DNA of 64,000 nt from Advenella sp. S44 (GCF_002810445.1 NZ_NEXS01000001.1:62001-126000); one strand, 5' to 3'. Positions 34,599 to 45,679 are shown, counted from the first letter of the stretch. Translations and numbers: made by a program. The notes: generated by a model from the sequence alone, not told the origin.

Positions 34599-37454
34599 AT
34601 GGATGCCATCCGCATTCGCGGTGCCCGTACGCATAATTTAAAAAATGTGTCGCTCGACCTTCCCCGCCATAAACTGGTCGTCCTGACCGGTTTATCCGGT
34701 TCAGGCAAGTCTTCGCTTGCCTTTGACACATTGTACGCCGAAGGGCAGCGACGCTATGTGGAAAGCCTGTCGGCCTATGCCAGACAGTTCCTGCAACTGA
34801 TGGACAAGCCGGACGTAGACCTGATCGAAGGCCTGTCGCCGGCCATTTCCATCGAACAGAAAGCGGCGGGGCATAACCCGCGCTCCACCGTGGGCACCAT
34901 TACCGAGATTCACGATTATTTGCGACTGCTGTACGCCCGCGTGGGCACGCCCTACTGTCCGGTACACGGCGAACCTCTGCAGGCGCAATCGGTTGCCCAT
35001 ATGGTGGACCATATCCTGGCCATGACTGCCGATACGCGCATCGCGATCCTGGCGCCCATCGCCCGCGAACGCAAGGGCAGCTACGAAGACGATTTTGCTC
35101 AATTGCAGGCGCAGGGGTTCGTGCGGGTGCGCATCGACGGCCAGATGACCGAGCTGGAGCCGCCGCCCGTTCTCAATAAAAACGAAAAGCACTCCATTGA
35201 CGTGGTCATTGACCGCCTGCGCGTGCGTGAGGAAAGCAAGCAGCGGCTGGCCGAAAGTATAGAAACCGCGCTCAAGCTGGCAGACGGCCGGGTGCTGGTG
35301 CTGGATATGGATCAGGGACACGAGCAGCCGTTTTCCATCCGCTACGCCTGTCCGATATGCAATCACGCCCTGGCTGAGCTGGAGCCGCGCCTGTTCAGCT
35401 TTAACAATCCGGTGGGCGCATGCCCGACCTGTGACGGACTGGGCCATACCTGGTTCTTCGATCCCAAGCGGGTGGTGGCGTTTCCAACCCTGAGCCTGTC
35501 CAGCGGCGCCATTAAGGGATGGGACAAGCGCAACGCGTTTACCCATTCCCTGCTTACGAGCCTGGCAGCGCATTACGAATTCGATATGGATGTGCCGTTT
35601 GAAGAGTTGCCACCGGCAATCCAGAAGACGGTGCTGTATGGCTCGGGCACGGAAGAAATTTCATTTGTGTACCTGAATGACAAGGGACGCGGCTCGGTCA
35701 AGAAGCATCCGTTCGAAGGCATTATTCCCAATCTGGAGCGGCGCTGGAAAGAAACCGATTCCAATACCGTGCGTGAAGAACTGGGCAAGTATCGCAGCCT
35801 GCAGGAGTGCCCTGACTGCGGCGGCTCGCGCTTGCGCGAAGACGCCCGGCATGTGCTGATTGGCAATGAGTCGCGTGGTGGCTCGCGCGTGGGCATGGCG
35901 ATCTATGAAGTCGAAGCCATGGCGCTGTCCGAATGCCTGCACTGGTTTGAAAACCTGAACCTGAGCGGATCCAAGCAGGAAATTGCCGACAGGATTGTGC
36001 GCGAGATACGCGCCCGGCTTGAGTTCCTGAATAATGTCGGCCTCAATTACCTGTCGCTCGATCGCAGTGCCGATACGATTTCCGGCGGCGAAGCGCAGCG
36101 TATCCGGTTGGCCAGCCAGATCGGATCTGGGCTGACGGGCGTGATGTATGTGCTGGATGAGCCGTCTATCGGTCTACATCAGCGCGACAATGACCGCCTG
36201 ATCCAGACCCTGGCGCATTTGCGCGACCTGGGCAATAGCGTGATTGTGGTCGAGCATGATGAAGACATGATCCGCTCGGCAGACTGGGTAGTCGATATGG
36301 GCCCCGGCGCCGGTGAGCACGGCGGCCAGATTATTGCCTCCGGCACGCCGGATCAGATTGCCAGCGATGAAGCGTCGCTGACAGGCGCCTACCTGAGCGG
36401 ACGCCTGCGGATCAAGACCCTTAACCATCGCAAGCTGGACCAGGACCAGGCGTGGCTGCAAATACGCGGCTGTTCCGGCAATAACCTGAAGAACGTTGAT
36501 CTGAACGTGCCGGCCGGCAAACTGGTGTGCGTCACCGGGGTGTCGGGTTCGGGCAAATCCACGCTGATCAACGACACGCTGGCTACCCTGATGGCGCATG
36601 AATTGCACCGCGCCCAGACTGAGCCGGCGCCATTTACTTCTGTAGAAGGGCTGGATCACTTTGACAAGATTATCAATGTGGACCAGAGCCCCATCGGACG
36701 AACGCCACGCAGTAATCCTGCCACGTATACGGGTCTGTTTACGCCAATCCGTGAACTGTTTGCCGGTACTCCGGAAGCGCGCACGCGTGGCTATGATCCG
36801 GGACGGTTTTCCTTCAACGTCAAGGGTGGCCGTTGCGAGAGCTGCCAGGGCGATGGCGTCATCAAGGTGGAAATGCATTTTCTGCCTGATATGTATGTCC
36901 CTTGTGATACCTGTCACGGCAAACGCTATAACCGCGAAACCCTGGAGATACGCTATCGGGGGCGCACCATCAGTGACGTGCTGGACCTGACGGTAGAACA
37001 GGCGCTGGAATATTTCAGCGCGGTTCCGGTCATCAATCGCAAACTGCAGACCCTGATGGATGTGGGCCTGAGCTATATCCGGCTGGGCCAGTCTGCCACG
37101 ACGCTCTCGGGCGGCGAAGCGCAACGTATCAAGCTCTCGCTGGAGCTATCAAAGCGCAGCACGGGCAAGACCATGTACATTCTGGATGAGCCAACAACAG
37201 GTCTTCACTTTGCTGACATCGCACTATTGCTCAAGGTCATTAACCAGTTGGTTGATGCTGGTAACACAGTTGTGGTCATTGAGCACAATCTGGATGTGAT
37301 CAAAACCGCCGACTGGATTATTGATATGGGCCCCGAAGGCGGCCAGGGTGGCGGGCAAATCGTGGCGACCGGCACGCCAGCAGACATTGCCGCTAATCCG
37401 AAAAGCCATACGGGACGATACCTGAGGCCTCTGTTGGAAAGAGAAAAGAGGTAG
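34599..37454 (+). CDS. uvrA: Excinuclease ABC subunit A
   Basis: 951 residues, full length. Damage-recognition ATPase of nucleotide excision repair, acting as a dimer with UvrB. Two ABC ATPase modules: Walker [13 protein letters not shown] (~30) and [12 protein letters not shown] (~645); signature [18 protein letters not shown] (~490) and [19 protein letters not shown] (~830). Zinc modules are [10 protein letters not shown] with CPTCDGLG, and [18 protein letters not shown] with [10 protein letters not shown]. Every expected element is intact. Divergent from the MFS gene. Confidence 0.98.
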   Translation: MDAIRIRGARTHNLKNVSLDLPRHKLVVLTGLSGSGKSSLAFDTLYAEGQRRYVESLSAYARQFLQLMDKPDVDLIEGLSPAISIEQKAAGHNPRSTVGTITEIHDYLRLLYARVGTPYCPVHGEPLQAQSVAHMVDHILAMTADTRIAILAPIARERKGSYEDDFAQLQAQGFVRVRIDGQMTELEPPPVLNKNEKHSIDVVIDRLRVREESKQRLAESIETALKLADGRVLVLDMDQGHEQPFSIRYACPICNHALAELEPRLFSFNNPVGACPTCDGLGHTWFFDPKRVVAFPTLSLSSGAIKGWDKRNAFTHSLLTSLAAHYEFDMDVPFEELPPAIQKTVLYGSGTEEISFVYLNDKGRGSVKKHPFEGIIPNLERRWKETDSNTVREELGKYRSLQECPDCGGSRLREDARHVLIGNESRGGSRVGMAIYEVEAMALSECLHWFENLNLSGSKQEIADRIVREIRARLEFLNNVGLNYLSLDRSADTISGGEAQRIRLASQIGSGLTGVMYVLDEPSIGLHQRDNDRLIQTLAHLRDLGNSVIVVEHDEDMIRSADWVVDMGPGAGEHGGQIIASGTPDQIASDEASLTGAYLSGRLRIKTLNHRKLDQDQAWLQIRGCSGNNLKNVDLNVPAGKLVCVTGVSGSGKSTLINDTLATLMAHELHRAQTEPAPFTSVEGLDHFDKIINVDQSPIGRTPRSNPATYTGLFTPIRELFAGTPEARTRGYDPGRFSFNVKGGRCESCQGDGVIKVEMHFLPDMYVPCDTCHGKRYNRETLEIRYRGRTISDVLDLTVEQALEYFSAVPVINRKLQTLMDVGLSYIRLGQSATTLSGGEAQRIKLSLELSKRSTGKTMYILDEPTTGLHFADIALLLKVINQLVDAGNTVVVIEHNLDVIKTADWIIDMGPEGGQGGGQIVATGTPADIAANPKSHTGRYLRPLLEREKR

Positions 37455-37481
37455 AGGCGGGGACCGTCGCCTTGCCTGCGG

Positions 37482-39113
37482 CTAGCTGGCTGCGCCAGTG
37501 TAGTTGCGCAGTTCCTTGCGGATGATTTTTCCGGTTGTGGTCATGGGCAGCTCGTTGACAAAATAAATTCGGCGCGGATATTCATGCGCAGCCACACGCG
37601 TTTTCACATGTTCCTGAATTTCCTTTTTCAGCGCCTCTGATGGCGTCACGTTCTCGTTCAGGACGATAAAAGCGGTGACCGCTTCGGTGCGCTCTTCGTC
37701 GGGCAAACCGACCACGGCGACCATGCTGACCTGCGGATGCCCTAGTATGCAGTCTTCGATGGGACCTGGGCCGATGCGATAACCTGCGCTGGTGATCACG
37801 TCGTCATTGCGGCCGACGAAGCGGAAAAAACCTTCTTCGTCACGAACGCCCACATCGCCCGTAACCAGGAACTGGCCAGCGAACTTTTCCCTGGTGGCCT
37901 CGGGGTTGTTCCAGTAGCCCAGAAACATGACCGGATCCGGAGACTTGACGCCGATATTGCCTTCGGTACCATCGGGTAACGGCTGTCCAAGATCATTGAC
38001 TATTTGTACGTCGTGACCCGGGGCGGCTTTGCCCATGCTGCCTATTTTGGGTTCGAACAAGTCGGCGCAGGATGACACCAGCATATTGCATTCGGTCTGT
38101 CCGTAGAACTCATTGATAGTAATGTTCAGGTTGCGCCGCCCCCATTCGATCAGCTCCAGCCCCAGGCTTTCACCGCCACTGGCAATGGAACGGAGTGCCA
38201 GCGGCCAGCGCTCGCGCGGGCTTTCCAGCCGGCGCAGCATTTTTAGCGCTGTGGGCGGCAAAAAGGTATGCGTTACCTGATGCCGCGACATGATGTCAAA
38301 GGCCGCTTCCGCTGTAAATTTGGAGAATCGGCATGCGAGCACGGGAATGCCATGATGCAGGGACGGCATGAGCACATCGAACAGGCCGCCAATCCATGCC
38401 CAGTCTGCGGGTGTCCACATGACTTTGGCATTCTCGGGAAAAAAGTTATGCGAGATTTCAACACCAGGCAAATGCCCGAGTAGAATCCGGTGTGCATGCA
38501 GGGCCCCTTTGGGCTTGCCAGTGGTGCCCGAGGTGTAAATGATAACGGCAGGATCATCTGCAAGCGTACGCACGGGCTCAAGCGTGTCTGGCTCTTGCTG
38601 CAGCGATGTCCAGAACGCCAGCGTATCTGCTACGTTTCGCGTGGCATCGATATCTATGACCGTCGTTAACTGCGGCAATGGATCTGAAATTGTCGCCAGT
38701 TTGGCGATACCTTCGGTATTGGTTACCAACACCCGCGTCCCGGAATTGGTAAGACGATAGGCCAGCGCATCAGAGCCGAATAATGAAAACAGGGGAATCG
38801 CAATAAGCCCCAGCTTGTAGCAGGCAATATGCGCAATGGCGGTTTCAATACCCTGCGCGAGCAGGATACCCACCCGGTCGCCGCGTGCTGCGCCCGACTT
38901 TTGCAGCACACGCGCAAACTGGTTGGAATAGGCTTTCAACTGATCGAAGGTGTAATACTGAATATCAGCCGGCGATTTTTCATGAATGATAGCCAGACGA
39001 CCCGTGCCATCGGCCCATTTATCACATACGTCAACACCAATATTGTAATGTTGCGGCACATTCCAGTGAGTGGCCGAAACCGTTTCGGCATAGGTAGCAT
39101 GGCGTGTTAGCAC
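37482..39113 (-). CDS. Acyl-CoA synthetase (acetyl-CoA synthetase-like), GTG start
   Basis: 543 residues, ANL superfamily. P-loop IIYTSGTTGKPKGALHAH (~190), WTPADWAWIGGLFDVLMPSL, then INEFYGQTECNMLV, TGDVGVRDEEGFFRFVGRND, and the C-terminal Lys in MTTTGKIIRKELR. Closest in style to AcsA-like or medium-chain synthetases of Proteobacteria. Start at GTG 39113, because AGGAG lies seven bases upstream and no ATG fits; a longer frame would run into the regulator gene. Convergent with uvrA. The substrate is a short or medium carboxylate by family. Confidence 0.9.
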   Translation of the reverse strand: MLTRHATYAETVSATHWNVPQHYNIGVDVCDKWADGTGRLAIIHEKSPADIQYYTFDQLKAYSNQFARVLQKSGAARGDRVGILLAQGIETAIAHIACYKLGLIAIPLFSLFGSDALAYRLTNSGTRVLVTNTEGIAKLATISDPLPQLTTVIDIDATRNVADTLAFWTSLQQEPDTLEPVRTLADDPAVIIYTSGTTGKPKGALHAHRILLGHLPGVEISHNFFPENAKVMWTPADWAWIGGLFDVLMPSLHHGIPVLACRFSKFTAEAAFDIMSRHQVTHTFLPPTALKMLRRLESPRERWPLALRSIASGGESLGLELIEWGRRNLNITINEFYGQTECNMLVSSCADLFEPKIGSMGKAAPGHDVQIVNDLGQPLPDGTEGNIGVKSPDPVMFLGYWNNPEATREKFAGQFLVTGDVGVRDEEGFFRFVGRNDDVITSAGYRIGPGPIEDCILGHPQVSMVAVVGLPDEERTEAVTAFIVLNENVTPSEALKKEIQEHVKTRVAAHEYPRRIYFVNELPMTTTGKIIRKELRNYTGAAS

Positions 39114-39159
39114 GATGGGTCTCCTTTTTCTAAATTGTAGCCCGTTTCGCTGCCTTGCC

Positions 39160-39999
39160 TTATACGTCATTGGTGTTTTTCATACTCTCGGAAACCCGTA
39201 ATTGCTTCATTTTCCGGCGGTATTCCGATGGAGTCATGCCCTGCTTGTTCAGAAATGCCGTTGCGAAATTGGCCGAGTTGGAAAACCCGACATCCTCAGC
39301 AATGGTAAAAGTGCGTAGCGATGTAGTAGCCAGCAAATGTTTTGCGGTTCGCATGCGTAAATCACGAATGTATTCAAACGCACTGCAACCGCAAACATTG
39401 TAGAACGCACGATTTAACCGCTTTTTATTCATGGATACCAGCGCCGACAGTTTGGGCAGGCTCAGGTCTTCGGCCAGGTTATCCTGGGCATATTGCATGA
39501 CGATGCGTACCGCGACCTCGTCATCGCTGTCAATGGCACTGTATTGCGACGGCCGGTCTGGGATGAGCATTGATGGTTGTTGCTGGCGAACGCTGTGCAG
39601 CCGCTGCGAAATACCGGTGTGGATACGAATGCGTGCGACAACTTCGTCATGTGGACGAGACTTGGAGATGAAATCAGAGGCACCGTATTCCAGCGCCTGG
39701 ATGCGTGATTGCGGATCATCCTGGTTGCTGTAGAAAAGTACGGGGATGTCTGTAGTAAGTGTATTGGCCTTGAGGCGACGGCATAGCGGAATGCCGTCCA
39801 GCCGGGGCAGATTCAACTCGGAGACAATGACATCGGGTTGCGACGTAATGGCTTTTTCGTATCCCTGCAGTCCGTCAAATGCAACTGTGATTCGAAAGCC
39901 AGCGCTACGCAAAGCAGCAAGTATGCCTTGCAGGTTTTGCATATTGCCGTCGACAAACAGCGTATGGGGGCTGCGCGAGGATGAGGCCGGACTGTCCAT
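39160..39999 (-). CDS. Receiver-AraC regulator with atypical receiver
   Basis: 279 residues. Residues ~10-125 are a CheY-like receiver and ~180-275 an AraC/XylS DNA-binding domain (LSLPKLSALVSMNKKRLNRA, then AEDVGFSNSANFATAFLNKQ). The receiver is odd: the phospho-acceptor position reads VIVSELNLP, with Glu for Asp; the acidic pair reads FVDGN, with one Asp; the Lys in FISKS is kept. Glu at that place can mimic phosphorylation, so the protein may be constitutively active or respond to something else. No histidine kinase is nearby. The ATG at 39999 is preferred over an upstream TTG. Upstream of the acyl-CoA synthetase on the same strand and possibly its regulator. Confidence 0.85.
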   Translation of the reverse strand: MDSPASSSRSPHTLFVDGNMQNLQGILAALRSAGFRITVAFDGLQGYEKAITSQPDVIVSELNLPRLDGIPLCRRLKANTLTTDIPVLFYSNQDDPQSRIQALEYGASDFISKSRPHDEVVARIRIHTGISQRLHSVRQQQPSMLIPDRPSQYSAIDSDDEVAVRIVMQYAQDNLAEDLSLPKLSALVSMNKKRLNRAFYNVCGCSAFEYIRDLRMRTAKHLLATTSLRTFTIAEDVGFSNSANFATAFLNKQGMTPSEYRRKMKQLRVSESMKNTNDV

Positions 40000-40119
40000 A
40001 GGATTTCGCTTGACTATCAAATTTAAAAGGCGAAATCATTTTCCAACAAGATGCAAAGTTCCTATTTTGAAATTAATCCTAGATGGTTTTAAAAAAAAGA
40101 ATGAAACCCGCTTTTATCG

Positions 40120-40150
40120 AAAATTTTTAACGTCAGTCAATCCGACTGAC
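40120..40150 (-). terminator. Probable terminator of dgt
   Basis: On the minus strand GTCAGTC-N5-GACTGAC, a 7-bp stem 17 bp after the dgt stop, followed by an A/T-rich tract with an interrupted T-run. Confidence 0.5.
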
Positions 40151-40166
40151 ACGACAACAGGGATGT

Positions 40167-41297
40167 TTATACGACAAACAGACGCTTGTATTCCTTGATT
40201 GCATAACGATCGGTCATGCCTGCGATATAGTCGGCAACGGCCCGTGCCTGCCTGCGCTCGTCTTCATGACGGTAGCTCGCCGGCATGAGCCGCGGATCAT
40301 CCACAAATGCCTTGAACAGCGATTGCACAATCGTGGTGGCCTTGTTGGCCATGCGCATGACCTTGTAGTGACGATACAGATTGTGCATCAGAAAGGATTT
40401 GAGCTCATCGGCCTGCGCGCGCATGGGTTTGGAAAATTGCAGCAACGGCGGGGCGTGAGTTACGTCCTCTCGCGTCTGAATCCGGTGCGCCTGCAGGTTT
40501 TGACGTGCTGTCTGGGTCAGATCGACGATCAGCGCGTTTATCATGCGACGGATAATTTCGGCAATCAGCCGACGCCCGGCAACGTCGGGAAACAAGCGAC
40601 TCACTTCATCGTGATAGGTGGCAAAAAGCTGCACCTGACGCATCTGCTCAATTGTAATCAGACCCGAACGCAGGCCGTCATCAATATCATGATTGTTATA
40701 GGCAATTTCATCGGCCAGGTTGGCCAGTTGCGCTTCCAGGCCCGGTCGTTTCTTGGCAATAAAGCGCTGTCCGACTTCGCCCAGTTGGCGCGCATGAGAC
40801 AGTGAACAATGCTTGAGGATTCCCTCACGGGTTTCGAAAGTCAGGTTCAGGCCGTTAAACGACGCATAGCGTTCTTCCAGCTCATCAACAACGCGCAAGC
40901 TTTGCAGATTGTGCTCAAAGCCGCCGGCATCGGGACGCAATGTCTGCATGGATTCATGAAGCGCGTCCTGCCCGGCATGGCCAAACGGCGTATGGCCCAG
41001 ATCATGCGCAAGCGAGATCGCCTCGGTCAGGTCTTCATGCAAGCCAAGGTTGCGTGCCACTGCGCGCGCAATTTGCGCCACCTCCAGACTATGGGTTAGC
41101 CGGGTGCGAAATAAATCACCTTCGTGATTCACAAAGACCTGCGTTTTATATTCCAGCCGCCGAAACGCGCCGCTGTGAATAATACGGTCGCGGTCCCGCT
41201 GGAACGGGTCGCGCGCGGGATCTATCGCTTCTGAATGCTGCCGGCCTTTGGATTGAGCCGGATGCGTGGCATAGGGAGCGAGCGTGGTTCCTGTCAT
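40167..41297 (-). CDS. dgt: Deoxyguanosinetriphosphate triphosphohydrolase-like protein
   Basis: 376 residues, HD superfamily. Metal ligands in [16 protein letters not shown] and [19 protein letters not shown], then NNHDIDDGL. It removes triphosphate from dNTPs to give the nucleoside, trimming nucleotide pools. The ATG at 41297 follows the aroB stop by three bases, with AAGG over that stop, so translation is coupled to aroB. aroK-aroB-dgt on one strand is a common betaproteobacterial order. The nucleotide preference is family-based. Confidence 0.95.
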   Translation of the reverse strand: MTGTTLAPYATHPAQSKGRQHSEAIDPARDPFQRDRDRIIHSGAFRRLEYKTQVFVNHEGDLFRTRLTHSLEVAQIARAVARNLGLHEDLTEAISLAHDLGHTPFGHAGQDALHESMQTLRPDAGGFEHNLQSLRVVDELEERYASFNGLNLTFETREGILKHCSLSHARQLGEVGQRFIAKKRPGLEAQLANLADEIAYNNHDIDDGLRSGLITIEQMRQVQLFATYHDEVSRLFPDVAGRRLIAEIIRRMINALIVDLTQTARQNLQAHRIQTREDVTHAPPLLQFSKPMRAQADELKSFLMHNLYRHYKVMRMANKATTIVQSLFKAFVDDPRLMPASYRHEDERRQARAVADYIAGMTDRYAIKEYKRLFVV

Positions 41298-41300
41298 GCC

Positions 41301-42443
41301 TTACGCCTGGTTTTGCGCCATTGCCTGGCCCTGTTGGAAATCTCGGTCAATGGCAATGTCGCCAACGGTCAGGCTCAGGGTTTCCTGAACCAGCTTCAGG
41401 GGCGCTGCGCGAACCTGTGCCTTGCCGATGGCAGACATCAGGACATATCGTATTTCGCCGCCTTCGGTTTTTTTATCTCCCTGCATCAGATCAAGCCAGG
41501 TACTTTCGCCGAAATCGGGCGCGATATCGGGGCAACCGATGGCCCGCACCAGGGCGCGCACCCGCTTGATGTCGGTGGAAGGAAGGCCAAGTACCTTGCC
41601 CGACAGCACCGCGGCCTGCACCAGACCGCAGGCGACGGCCTCGCCGTGCAACCATGTGCCAAACCCCAGGCCCGCTTCTATCGCGTGTCCAAAGGTGTGG
41701 CCCAGATTAAGGATGGCGCGCAGGCCGGTTTCCTTTTCGTCTTCGGACACCACCTGAGCCTTGAGTTCACAGCATCGTCCAATGGCGTACGCCAGTGCAT
41801 CGGCATCAAGCGCCACCAGCTGCTTCACATTGTTCTCGCACCATTCAAAAAATTCGCGATCCAGGATCAGCCCGTATTTAATAACTTCGGCCAGCCCGGC
41901 AGAAACCTCACGGGCTGGCAGCGTACGCAGTACATTGATGTCGATGTCGACACTGACCGGCTGATAGAACGCACCGATCATATTTTTGCCCAGCGGGTGA
42001 TTGACCGCCGTTTTGCCCCCGACCGAGGAATCGACCTGGGCCAGCAGCGTGGTGGGTATCTGCATATAGCGGATGCCGCGCATATAAGTGGCTGCCGCAA
42101 AACCGGCCATGTCACCGATCACACCGCCGCCAAGTGCCAGAACGACGGCGCGGCGATCCAGTTTTTCGCCCAGCATGCGGTCGTAGATGATGTTAAGGGT
42201 GTCGAGCGACTTGAAAGATTCGCCATCGGCAACAATGATGGTGAGTACCGGCTTGTTCAGGCTGGCCAGCGCCTGACGCAGCATATCGCCATAAAAGCCG
42301 TCGACCACCGGATTGCTGATGACGACCAGCCGTGTGGCGTTTTCCGGGACAGAATCAGCGATGTGCTGCAGGCGTCCCGGCGCAATGTGAATGGGGTATT
42401 GTCCAGCGGACGTAACGACGTTAACGGGAGCCATGGAAGCCAT
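41301..42443 (-). CDS. aroB: 3-dehydroquinate synthase
   Basis: 380 residues. Second step of the shikimate pathway: DAHP to 3-dehydroquinate, with NAD and a divalent metal, in the cytoplasm. GGGVIGDMAGFAAATYMRG, the QIPTTLLAQVDSSVGGKTAV block with NHPLGKNMIGAF, and the metal-binding LNLGHTFGHAIEAG are all present. Its ATG shares one base with the aroK stop codon (TGATG), so the two are coupled. A second in-frame ATG lies three codons in. Full length. Confidence 0.98.
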   Translation of the reverse strand: MASMAPVNVVTSAGQYPIHIAPGRLQHIADSVPENATRLVVISNPVVDGFYGDMLRQALASLNKPVLTIIVADGESFKSLDTLNIIYDRMLGEKLDRRAVVLALGGGVIGDMAGFAAATYMRGIRYMQIPTTLLAQVDSSVGGKTAVNHPLGKNMIGAFYQPVSVDIDINVLRTLPAREVSAGLAEVIKYGLILDREFFEWCENNVKQLVALDADALAYAIGRCCELKAQVVSEDEKETGLRAILNLGHTFGHAIEAGLGFGTWLHGEAVACGLVQAAVLSGKVLGLPSTDIKRVRALVRAIGCPDIAPDFGESTWLDLMQGDKKTEGGEIRYVLMSAIGKAQVRAAPLKLVQETLSLTVGDIAIDRDFQQGQAMAQNQA

Positions 42444-43018
42444 CAGATTCTTTCACCTCGTTGTTGATAATCTTTCAATAAACGGTCAATGGCCTCGAGC
42501 ACCGTGTTGATGGAGCCGTGGCTGGTTTCTACCGTGAAATCGGCCAGGCTCTCATAAATGGGTTCGCGCTGCCTTAACAACTCAACGATACGCGCTTTGG
42601 GGTTGGCCGTCAGCAGCATTGGGCGGTTTTTGTCCTTTGCGACTCTCCGAAAGAGCTCATCGCTGCCCGCCTTCAGGTACAGCACGATACCGCGCGTACG
42701 CAGCAGTTGCTGATTTTCTGGGGCCACGACGGCGCCGCCGCCGGTGGCCAGCACGACGTCGCGGCGCAGGGTGATCTCTTGCAGCACCTGCGTTTCACGG
42801 CGCCGAAAGCCGGCCTCGCCCTCGATATCGAAAATGGTAGGGATACTGACCCCGCAGCGGGATTCCAGCTCGTGGTCCAGGTCCAGGAACTCTCTGCCCA
42901 GGGAACGGGCAAGACCTCGGCCTATGGTTGTTTTGCCGGCGCCCATCATTCCAATGAGGAAAATGGGCGCCTGATCGGTTCGGCGGACATGGGTACCGCC
43001 CTGTTCTGTGTGCTGCAT
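42443..43018 (-). CDS. aroK: Shikimate kinase
   Basis: 191 residues. Phosphorylates shikimate at O3 with ATP. Walker A GMMGAGKTTIGR near residue 25, substrate Asp in FLDLDHELE, Arg in GEAGFRRRE, GGGAVV, and the lid region KDKNRPML. First gene of the aroK-aroB-dgt run; divergent from mrcA with about 200 bp between them. The N-terminal ~15 residues are hydrophilic and may be an extension; no strong Shine-Dalgarno site is seen for the chosen ATG. Confidence 0.97.
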   Translation of the reverse strand: MQHTEQGGTHVRRTDQAPIFLIGMMGAGKTTIGRGLARSLGREFLDLDHELESRCGVSIPTIFDIEGEAGFRRRETQVLQEITLRRDVVLATGGGAVVAPENQQLLRTRGIVLYLKAGSDELFRRVAKDKNRPMLLTANPKARIVELLRQREPIYESLADFTVETSHGSINTVLEAIDRLLKDYQQRGERI

Positions 43019-43225
43019 GTGCGTGAAAGGTTTTTCTCCCGGTTACGCCGGGGCGTGAAAATACAGCTGTTCTTTTGACGTTGTCAAAGAAATGACACCA
43101 TGTTTTCAAGGATTTGTCGTTTATTTGTTGCAACATAGCACATGTTCGCCATACTGCACAATTCAGTTACAGAAACAGCCGAAAATTCCAGCTTTTCGCG
43201 CTGGAAGGGATTAAAATTGCCTGCG

Positions 43226-45679
43226 ATGAGTACACGTAAACCCAACTCCCCTCGTAAAACCCCGCAGCGCTCGAGCGCAGGCTCGCGCATAGGCCGGTTC
43301 CTTTTTCAATCCGTCATCTTCTGCATCGGCCTCGGGCTTTGCGGCTTGTTGCTGGGCACCCTGGCCGTTGCGCTGACCTGGCCAAACCTGCCCGATCTGA
43401 AGGCGATGACCGATTATCGTCCACGGGTGCCGTTGCGGGTTTATACGGCAGACAAGGTGCTGCTGGCGGAATACGGCGAAGAGCGGCGTAATGTGTTGCG
43501 CTTCAATGAAATTCCCGATGTGATGAAACAGGCATTGCTGGCGGCAGAAGATGACAATTTCTATGATCACGGGGGGGTAGACTGGTCTGGTGTTGGTCGT
43601 GCCGTCCTGGCCAATATCGTCTCGGGCGCCAAGTCCCAGGGAGCCAGTACCATCACCATGCAGGTAGCACGTAATTTTTACCTGTCCTCGGAAAAATCCT
43701 TTATTCGTAAATTCTACGAATTGATGCTCACCTACAAAATCGAACAAAACCTGAGCAAGGAACAAATTCTTGAGCTGTATCTGAACCAGATCTACCTGGG
43801 ACACCGTTCCTACGGTTTTGCCGCTGCCTCGCGCACCTATTACGGCAAACCGCTATCCGAAGTCACCATCGCTGAAGCGGCATTGCTGGCCGGCATTCCC
43901 AAGGCACCTTCCCGTTTTAATCCGCGCGCCAATATGAAACGCGCCATTGCGCGCCAGCACTATGTGCTGGGCCGTATGCAACTGCTGGGCTATATCACAC
44001 CAGAACAACATCAGCAGGCCCTTGCGCAAAAAATTGTACTGCGCGACGTGACGCTGGAAACCCCTGAAACCAACATTGCGCGCCACGGCCAATACGTAGC
44101 AGAACTGGCCCGGCAACTGATGTACAACGTCTATAAGGATAATGTGTACGGACGTGGTTTGAGCGTATACACGACGATTCGTTCGGAAGACCAGGAAGCA
44201 GCCTACCAGGCGGTTCGTGAAGGCATTATGTCGTATACGCGCAGAAAGCCCTACCCCGGACCGGCCGCGCAGGTGGATCTGCCCGAAGGCATTGAAAACG
44301 ATACGGAACGGTTTGATCTTGCCCTGGAGGAGATCCGCAACAAATATCGCGATAGCGATGATCTGGTGACGGCCGTGGTGCTGTCCTCCAGCGCCACCAA
44401 AGTGGTCGCGGCGCGCACCCCCGAGCAGATCTATGAGTTAAGCGGCAAGTCGCTGGGCTATGTAAAGCGGGCCCTGGTCAAGACCGGTCCGGTTGCGCGC
44501 CGGATTCAGCGCGGTTCCGTTATTTATCTGCAGAAGGTCGACAACGTCTGGACCATTATTAATATGCCCGGTGTCGAGGGCGCTTTCGTTTCGCTGAACC
44601 CACAAAACGGCGCCATCGAATCCATGATCGGCGGCTTTGACTTTAACCGTGGCGACTTCAATCGCGTCACTCAGGCCTGGCGCCAGCCCGGCTCTACCTT
44701 CAAGCCTTTTGTGTATGCAGCCGGGCTTGAGCGCGGCATTACCCCAGGCACCAACATTTCAGACCAGCCTTTCCATCTGAGCGCAGCCCAGACACGCAAC
44801 AAGCCGTGGAGCCCGAAAAACTACGGCAATTCATACTCTTACAGCCAGACTATGCGCCAAGGCCTGTACAAATCGAAAAACATGGTCTCCATCCGCATCC
44901 TGCAAACGGTGGGCCCTGAATTTTCCAGCGAATTTATATCCCGCTTCGGCTTTGATCCGGCCCGCCAGCCGCCCAAAAGTGCCTACCTGACCATGGCATT
45001 GGGCGCCGGAAGCGTGACGCCGCTGCAAATGGCCAGTGCGTATTCAGTTTTTGCCAATGGCGGCTATCGCGTCAATCCGTTTATCATTGACTCTGTCGTC
45101 GACATTTCCACAGGACGGGTCATTATGAAGGCCCAGCCAGCAAAAGCGGGCGATGAAGCCAACCGGGTCCTGGATCCGCGCACAGCCTACGTCATGAACG
45201 AAATGCTGCGCGGGGTTGCCAAATCGGGTACGGCGGCCAGAACGCAGGCAACACTGAAACGCAGCGACATCGCCGGCAAAACCGGTACGACCAATCAGTC
45301 GTTCGATGCCTGGTTTGCCGGTTTCACCCCAAAACTGGTAGGCATCTCCTGGCTGGGCTTTGATCAGCCTAGATCGCTGGGCGACCGGGAAACCGGCGGT
45401 GGCGCAGCCATGCCGATCTGGCTCAATTACATGCAGGTAGCTCTCAAGAAAGTGCCTGTCACCGCATCTGGCCCCATGCCCGAAGGGCTGACCAAGGTGG
45501 GTGATAACTACTATTTTACAGAATTTCCTCTGGGCAAGGCACTGGCCAACATCGGTGTCTCTGGCAGCGGCGTGCGCGACCCGAACGCCGCCAAACCGGC
45601 AGGCTCGCAATCGGGCGATGCGATCGGCAAGGCCCTGGAGTCGTTCAATCCCATGGGCGGGCCGCCGATACGGTTCTAA
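43226..45679 (+). CDS. mrcA: Penicillin-binding protein 1A (bifunctional)
   Basis: About 817 residues, anchored by one N-terminal membrane helix (~25-50). Glycosyltransferase family 51 domain first (EDDNFYDHGGVDWSGVGRA, GASTITMQVARNFYLSSE), then the transpeptidase with the serine nucleophile in GSTFKPFVYA, the SKN triad and AGKTGTTNQS. It polymerises and cross-links peptidoglycan in the periplasm. I start at ATG 43226 (MSTRKPNS), close to the usual family N-terminus; an in-frame ATG at 43142 would add 28 residues. A strong terminator follows. Confidence 0.96.
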   Translation: MSTRKPNSPRKTPQRSSAGSRIGRFLFQSVIFCIGLGLCGLLLGTLAVALTWPNLPDLKAMTDYRPRVPLRVYTADKVLLAEYGEERRNVLRFNEIPDVMKQALLAAEDDNFYDHGGVDWSGVGRAVLANIVSGAKSQGASTITMQVARNFYLSSEKSFIRKFYELMLTYKIEQNLSKEQILELYLNQIYLGHRSYGFAAASRTYYGKPLSEVTIAEAALLAGIPKAPSRFNPRANMKRAIARQHYVLGRMQLLGYITPEQHQQALAQKIVLRDVTLETPETNIARHGQYVAELARQLMYNVYKDNVYGRGLSVYTTIRSEDQEAAYQAVREGIMSYTRRKPYPGPAAQVDLPEGIENDTERFDLALEEIRNKYRDSDDLVTAVVLSSSATKVVAARTPEQIYELSGKSLGYVKRALVKTGPVARRIQRGSVIYLQKVDNVWTIINMPGVEGAFVSLNPQNGAIESMIGGFDFNRGDFNRVTQAWRQPGSTFKPFVYAAGLERGITPGTNISDQPFHLSAAQTRNKPWSPKNYGNSYSYSQTMRQGLYKSKNMVSIRILQTVGPEFSSEFISRFGFDPARQPPKSAYLTMALGAGSVTPLQMASAYSVFANGGYRVNPFIIDSVVDISTGRVIMKAQPAKAGDEANRVLDPRTAYVMNEMLRGVAKSGTAARTQATLKRSDIAGKTGTTNQSFDAWFAGFTPKLVGISWLGFDQPRSLGDRETGGGAAMPIWLNYMQVALKKVPVTASGPMPEGLTKVGDNYYFTEFPLGKALANIGVSGSGVRDPNAAKPAGSQSGDAIGKALESFNPMGGPPIRF

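Noticed and set aside
36174-37124. 316-codon open frame on - inside uvrA
   Set aside because: Antisense to an intact, motif-complete uvrA; no ribosome site and no family likeness.
41235-42467. 410-codon open frame on + opposite aroB
   Set aside because: Antisense shadow of aroB; composition only.
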